The position numbers and the translations under genes were made by a program. The notes under the pieces were generated by a model that saw nothing but the letters and a program-made list of their open reading frames with translations, did no database searches and was not told where the DNA came from. Of a stretch of DNA of 64,000 bases, positions 61,529 through 64,000 are shown piece by piece. The stretch's first letter is position 1. Every line of letters begins with the position of its first letter. This DNA comes from Promicromonospora sp. AC04 (GTDB taxonomy: Bacteria; Actinomycetota; Actinomycetes; Actinomycetales; Cellulomonadaceae), in the NCBI RefSeq assembly GCF_003058225.1, contig NZ_QBUG01000015.1, positions 62,001 to 126,000 on the forward strand, given 5' to 3'.

Positions 61529-62965
61529 TCAGCCGACGGACCCTTCCATCTGCAGCTCGATGAGGCGGTTGAGCTCGAGTGCGTACTCCATGGGCAGCTC
61601 GCGCGCGATGGGCTCGACGAACCCGCGCACGATCATGGCCATGGCCTCGGTCTCTTCCAGGCCTCGGGACATGAGGTAGAACAGCTGGTCCTCGCTCACC
61701 CGCGAGACCGTGGCCTCGTGACCCATGGACACGTCGTCCTCGCGGACGTCCACGTACGGGTAGGTGTCGCTGCGGGAGATCTGGTCCACCAGCAGCGCGT
61801 CGCAGAGGACGTTGGACGCGGAGTGGGAGGCGCCCTCGAGCACCTGCACCAGCCCGCGGTACGACGTGCGGCCGCCGCCGCGCGCCACGGACTTGCTGAC
61901 GATCGACGACGACGTGTTCGGCGCCGCGTGGACCATCTTCGCGCCGGCGTCCTGGTGCTGGCCCTCGCCCGCGAAGGCGATGGACAGCGTCTCGCCGCGG
62001 GCGTGCTCGCCCAGCAGGTAGATCGCCGGGTACTTCATGGTGACCTTGGAGCCGATGTTGCCGTCGACCCACTCCATCTGGGCGCCCTCAGCGGCCGTGG
62101 CGCGCTTGGTGACCAGGTTGTACACGTTGTTCGACCAGTTCTGGATCGTCGTGTAGCGCACGCGGGCGTTCTTCTTCACGATGATCTCGACCACTGCCGA
62201 GTGCAGGGAGTCCGAGGTGTAGATCGGCGCCGTGCAGCCCTCGACGTAGTGCACGTAACTGCCCTCGTCGGCGATGATCAGCGTGCGCTCGAACTGGCCC
62301 ATGTTCTCGGTGTTGATCCGGAAGTAGGCCTGCAGCGGGATCTCCACGTGCACGCCCGGCGGCACGTAGACGAACGAGCCGCCCGACCAGACTGCCGAGT
62401 TCAGCGCGGCGAACTTGTTGTCGCCCGACGGGATGACCGTGCCGAAGTACTCCTGGAACAGCTCCGGGTAGTCGCGCAGGCCGGTGTCGGTGTCGACGAA
62501 GATGACACCCTGCTCCTCCAGGTCCTCGCGGATCTGGTGGTAGACGACCTCGGACTCGTACTGGGCCGCGACGCCCGCGACGAGGCGCTGCTTCTCCGCC
62601 TCGGGGATGCCGAGCTTGTCGTACGTGTTCTTGATGTCGTCGGGCAGGTCGTCCCAGGACGTGGCCTGCTTCTCCGTGGAGCGCACGAAGTACTTGATCT
62701 TGTCGAAGTCGATCCCCGACAGGTCGGAGCCCCAGCTCGGCATCGGCTTCTTGCCGAACAGGCGCAGGGCCTTGAGGCGCTGGTTCAGCATCCACTCGGG
62801 CTCGTTCTTCAGAGCCGAGATGTTGCGGACAACTTCCTCGCTCAGGCCTCGCTGCGCGGACATGCCCGCGGCGTCGCTGTCGTGCCAGCCGTACTCGTAC
62901 GAGCCGATGCTGGCGATGATCTCATCGTCGGAGCGCTGCTCTGGCGCTTGCGTTTCTGCGCTCAT
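61529..62965 (-). CDS. sufB: SufB scaffold protein
   Basis: A 478-residue protein with [60 protein letters not shown] (Cys that receives sulfur) and [23 protein letters not shown] 62965 overlaps the sufR stop. It is the first structural gene of the operon and the most conserved protein in the window. Confidence 0.97.
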   Translation of the reverse strand: MSAETQAPEQRSDDEIIASIGSYEYGWHDSDAAGMSAQRGLSEEVVRNISALKNEPEWMLNQRLKALRLFGKKPMPSWGSDLSGIDFDKIKYFVRSTEKQATSWDDLPDDIKNTYDKLGIPEAEKQRLVAGVAAQYESEVVYHQIREDLEEQGVIFVDTDTGLRDYPELFQEYFGTVIPSGDNKFAALNSAVWSGGSFVYVPPGVHVEIPLQAYFRINTENMGQFERTLIIADEGSYVHYVEGCTAPIYTSDSLHSAVVEIIVKKNARVRYTTIQNWSNNVYNLVTKRATAAEGAQMEWVDGNIGSKVTMKYPAIYLLGEHARGETLSIAFAGEGQHQDAGAKMVHAAPNTSSSIVSKSVARGGGRTSYRGLVQVLEGASHSASNVLCDALLVDQISRSDTYPYVDVREDDVSMGHEATVSRVSEDQLFYLMSRGLEETEAMAMIVRGFVEPIARELPMEYALELNRLIELQMEGSVG

Positions 62966-63756
62966 CACTTTCCTTCGGTGGGGGTCGTCGCGGGGAAGGT
63001 ACGTGGGACGCCGACGCCCGGCTGGGCGGAGACGTTCACGGGGATGTTGGTCGTGCAGGCGAAGGCGCCGCCCGCGATGGTCGCGAGGCGCTGGACGTGC
63101 GAGCCCAGCAGCTCGCTGAACGCGCGGGCCTCCTGCTCGCACAGCTCGGGGAACTCCTCGGCCACGTGCTGCACCGGGCAGTGCCCCTGGCACAGCTGGA
63201 TCGCGGGTGCCACGACGCCGGCGGTCGGTCCGGTCAGCGGCGACGGCACGGGCCGCACGGAGGCGGCGTAACCGTCGGCCGACAGCAGCTGGACGAGCTG
63301 CGCGGCCCGGCCCTCGGCGTCGGGGGCGGTGAGGTGTGGTGCGTAGCTGCGGGCGACGGCGTCGAACCGGTCCTTCGCGAAGCCGGCCACGGCCTCGCTG
63401 CCGCCCGTGTCCCGCAGGAACCGCAGGACCTGCCGGGCGATCTCCTGATAGCCGCCCGCCAGCTCGGACTGGCCGCCGCTGGTGACGACGTACCGGCGTG
63501 CGGGGCGGCCGCGCCGGGGGGTGCCGGACGGCGCTGCCTCGTGGACGGTGATCTTGCCGTCCTCCTCCAGGAGGGTGAGGTGCCGGCGCACGGCCGGGGC
63601 GGTCAGCTCCAGGATGGCGGCGAGTGCGCCCGCGGTGACCGGGCCACGGGAGGCGACGAGCTCGAGCACGTGCCGCCGCGTGGTGCCGTCGGTCTCATGG
63701 CTCGCCGCGTGATGGCTCGCCAGGTGCCCGGCTGTCACCTGTGTCGGTGCGCTCAT
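62965..63756 (-). CDS. sufR: SufR-like Fe-S-sensing repressor of the suf operon
   Basis: A 263-residue DeoR/ArsR-like winged-helix regulator: [40 protein letters not shown]. The C-terminal cysteines for a [2Fe-2S] or [4Fe-4S] cluster lie in [20 protein letters not shown]. It represses suf when clusters are plentiful. ATG 63756 is preceded by GGAGGTGACCAGC; an ATG six codons earlier exists. It is first in the operon and so autoregulated. Confidence 0.93.
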   Translation of the reverse strand: MSAPTQVTAGHLASHHAASHETDGTTRRHVLELVASRGPVTAGALAAILELTAPAVRRHLTLLEEDGKITVHEAAPSGTPRRGRPARRYVVTSGGQSELAGGYQEIARQVLRFLRDTGGSEAVAGFAKDRFDAVARSYAPHLTAPDAEGRAAQLVQLLSADGYAASVRPVPSPLTGPTAGVVAPAIQLCQGHCPVQHVAEEFPELCEQEARAFSELLGSHVQRLATIAGGAFACTTNIPVNVSAQPGVGVPRTFPATTPTEGK

Positions 63757-63834
63757 GCTGGTCACCTCCCTCACGTCGGTCCGAGGGCGAACTTCACCCG
63801 GTAGTCACGCCTCCGCAGACGCCAATGCTTTTGA

Positions 63835-63848
63835 GAACATCCTTGTTC
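63835..63848. promoter_or_regulatory. Inverted repeat upstream of sufR
   Basis: GAACA-TCCT-TGTTC is a 14-base inverted repeat, 79 bases upstream of sufR in a 240-base region without a gene. The location fits the SufR operator in the suf promoter. A GTG near 63977 opens a frame that leaves the window after eight codons and cannot be judged. Confidence 0.45.
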
Positions 63849-64000
63849 CCTAATTCGAGATGCGCAAGGAAGGCAACCCTCAGTTCGGGCCGATCGCGAC
63901 ACATCTCACACGCCTGGTCCACACCCAGGTCACCCCGTGCGACGACGCCTCGCGCGCCGCCGCCTACGATTGTGCGGTGCCCTTGCCCGACGCGCCCGCG

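Noticed and set aside
59767-63271. Two plus-strand ORFs of about 590 codons opposite sufD and sufB
   Set aside because: Antisense shadows; no motif.
63977-64000. Possible GTG start of a gene divergent from sufR
   Set aside because: Only eight codons lie in the window; no judgement is possible.

Overview
The window is high-GC actinobacterial DNA. The SUF operon with a SufR-type repressor, the SCO6880-family conjugation protein and the codon usage all fit a member of the Micrococcales, in the Cellulomonas/Promicromonospora neighbourhood. This placement is inferred from gene content; no rRNA or other taxonomic marker is present. About 1-56.8 kb looks like most of an integrative conjugative element (ICE). 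About 56.9-63.8 kb is chromosomal backbone: sufT, sufU, sufS, sufC, a Rieske ferredoxin, sufD, sufB and sufR, all on the minus strand. The ICE integrase and excisionase lie at the right end, directly beside the 3' end of sufT. The left end of the element, and probably its relaxase, lie outside the window.

Layout. 0-7.3 kb: a Tad/type II secretion-like pilus set (end of a TadA-like ATPase, TadB, TadC, three TadE/TadG-like pseudopilins) followed by a giant membrane LysM/BTAD protein. 7.3-8.5 kb: almost gene-free, with one degraded ORF. 8.5-22.5 kb: a primase-polymerase-like protein, a ParB-like protein and a type IV secretion set (membrane-anchored protein, transglycosylase/M23 peptidase, small membrane proteins, TrbL/VirB6, SCO6880, VirB4), with small paralogous accessory genes between the last two. 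22.6-26.7 kb: metabolic cargo (XRE regulator divergent from aldo/keto reductase, flavodoxin, DUF2255 and a second aldo/keto reductase) with a long palindromic operator. 26.7-29.9 kb: a three-gene tyrosine-recombinase transposon. 30.1-34.7 kb: two dprA-like genes, the first broken and apparently split by a caspase/EACC1/TPR conflict cassette. 34.7-54 kb: ArdC antirestriction protein, VirD4 coupling protein, an SSB-like protein, an SOS-box-controlled ImuA'-like protein, and nine dispersed copies of a degenerate N12-class adenine-methyltransferase-like protein. 54-56.8 kb: decayed genes, excisionase, integrase and a repeat-rich candidate attachment region.

How the parts may work together. The secretion genes would build the conjugation channel. 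VirD4 would recruit DNA. The Prim-Pol, SSB-like, DprA-like, ArdC and ImuA'-like proteins would handle or protect transferred single-stranded DNA. The methyltransferase-like array is translationally coupled to several of these genes (DprA side, VirD4, DUF4913-like), and its family resemblance to DarB-type antirestriction methylases suggests, by inference only, an anti-defence or DNA-coating role. The eroded catalytic motif argues against ordinary methylation. The caspase cassette is a host-defence module carried as cargo. Decay (frameshifts in a DUF4192 gene and its neighbour, an in-frame deletion in array copy 9, broken dprA) concentrates at the edges of the element.
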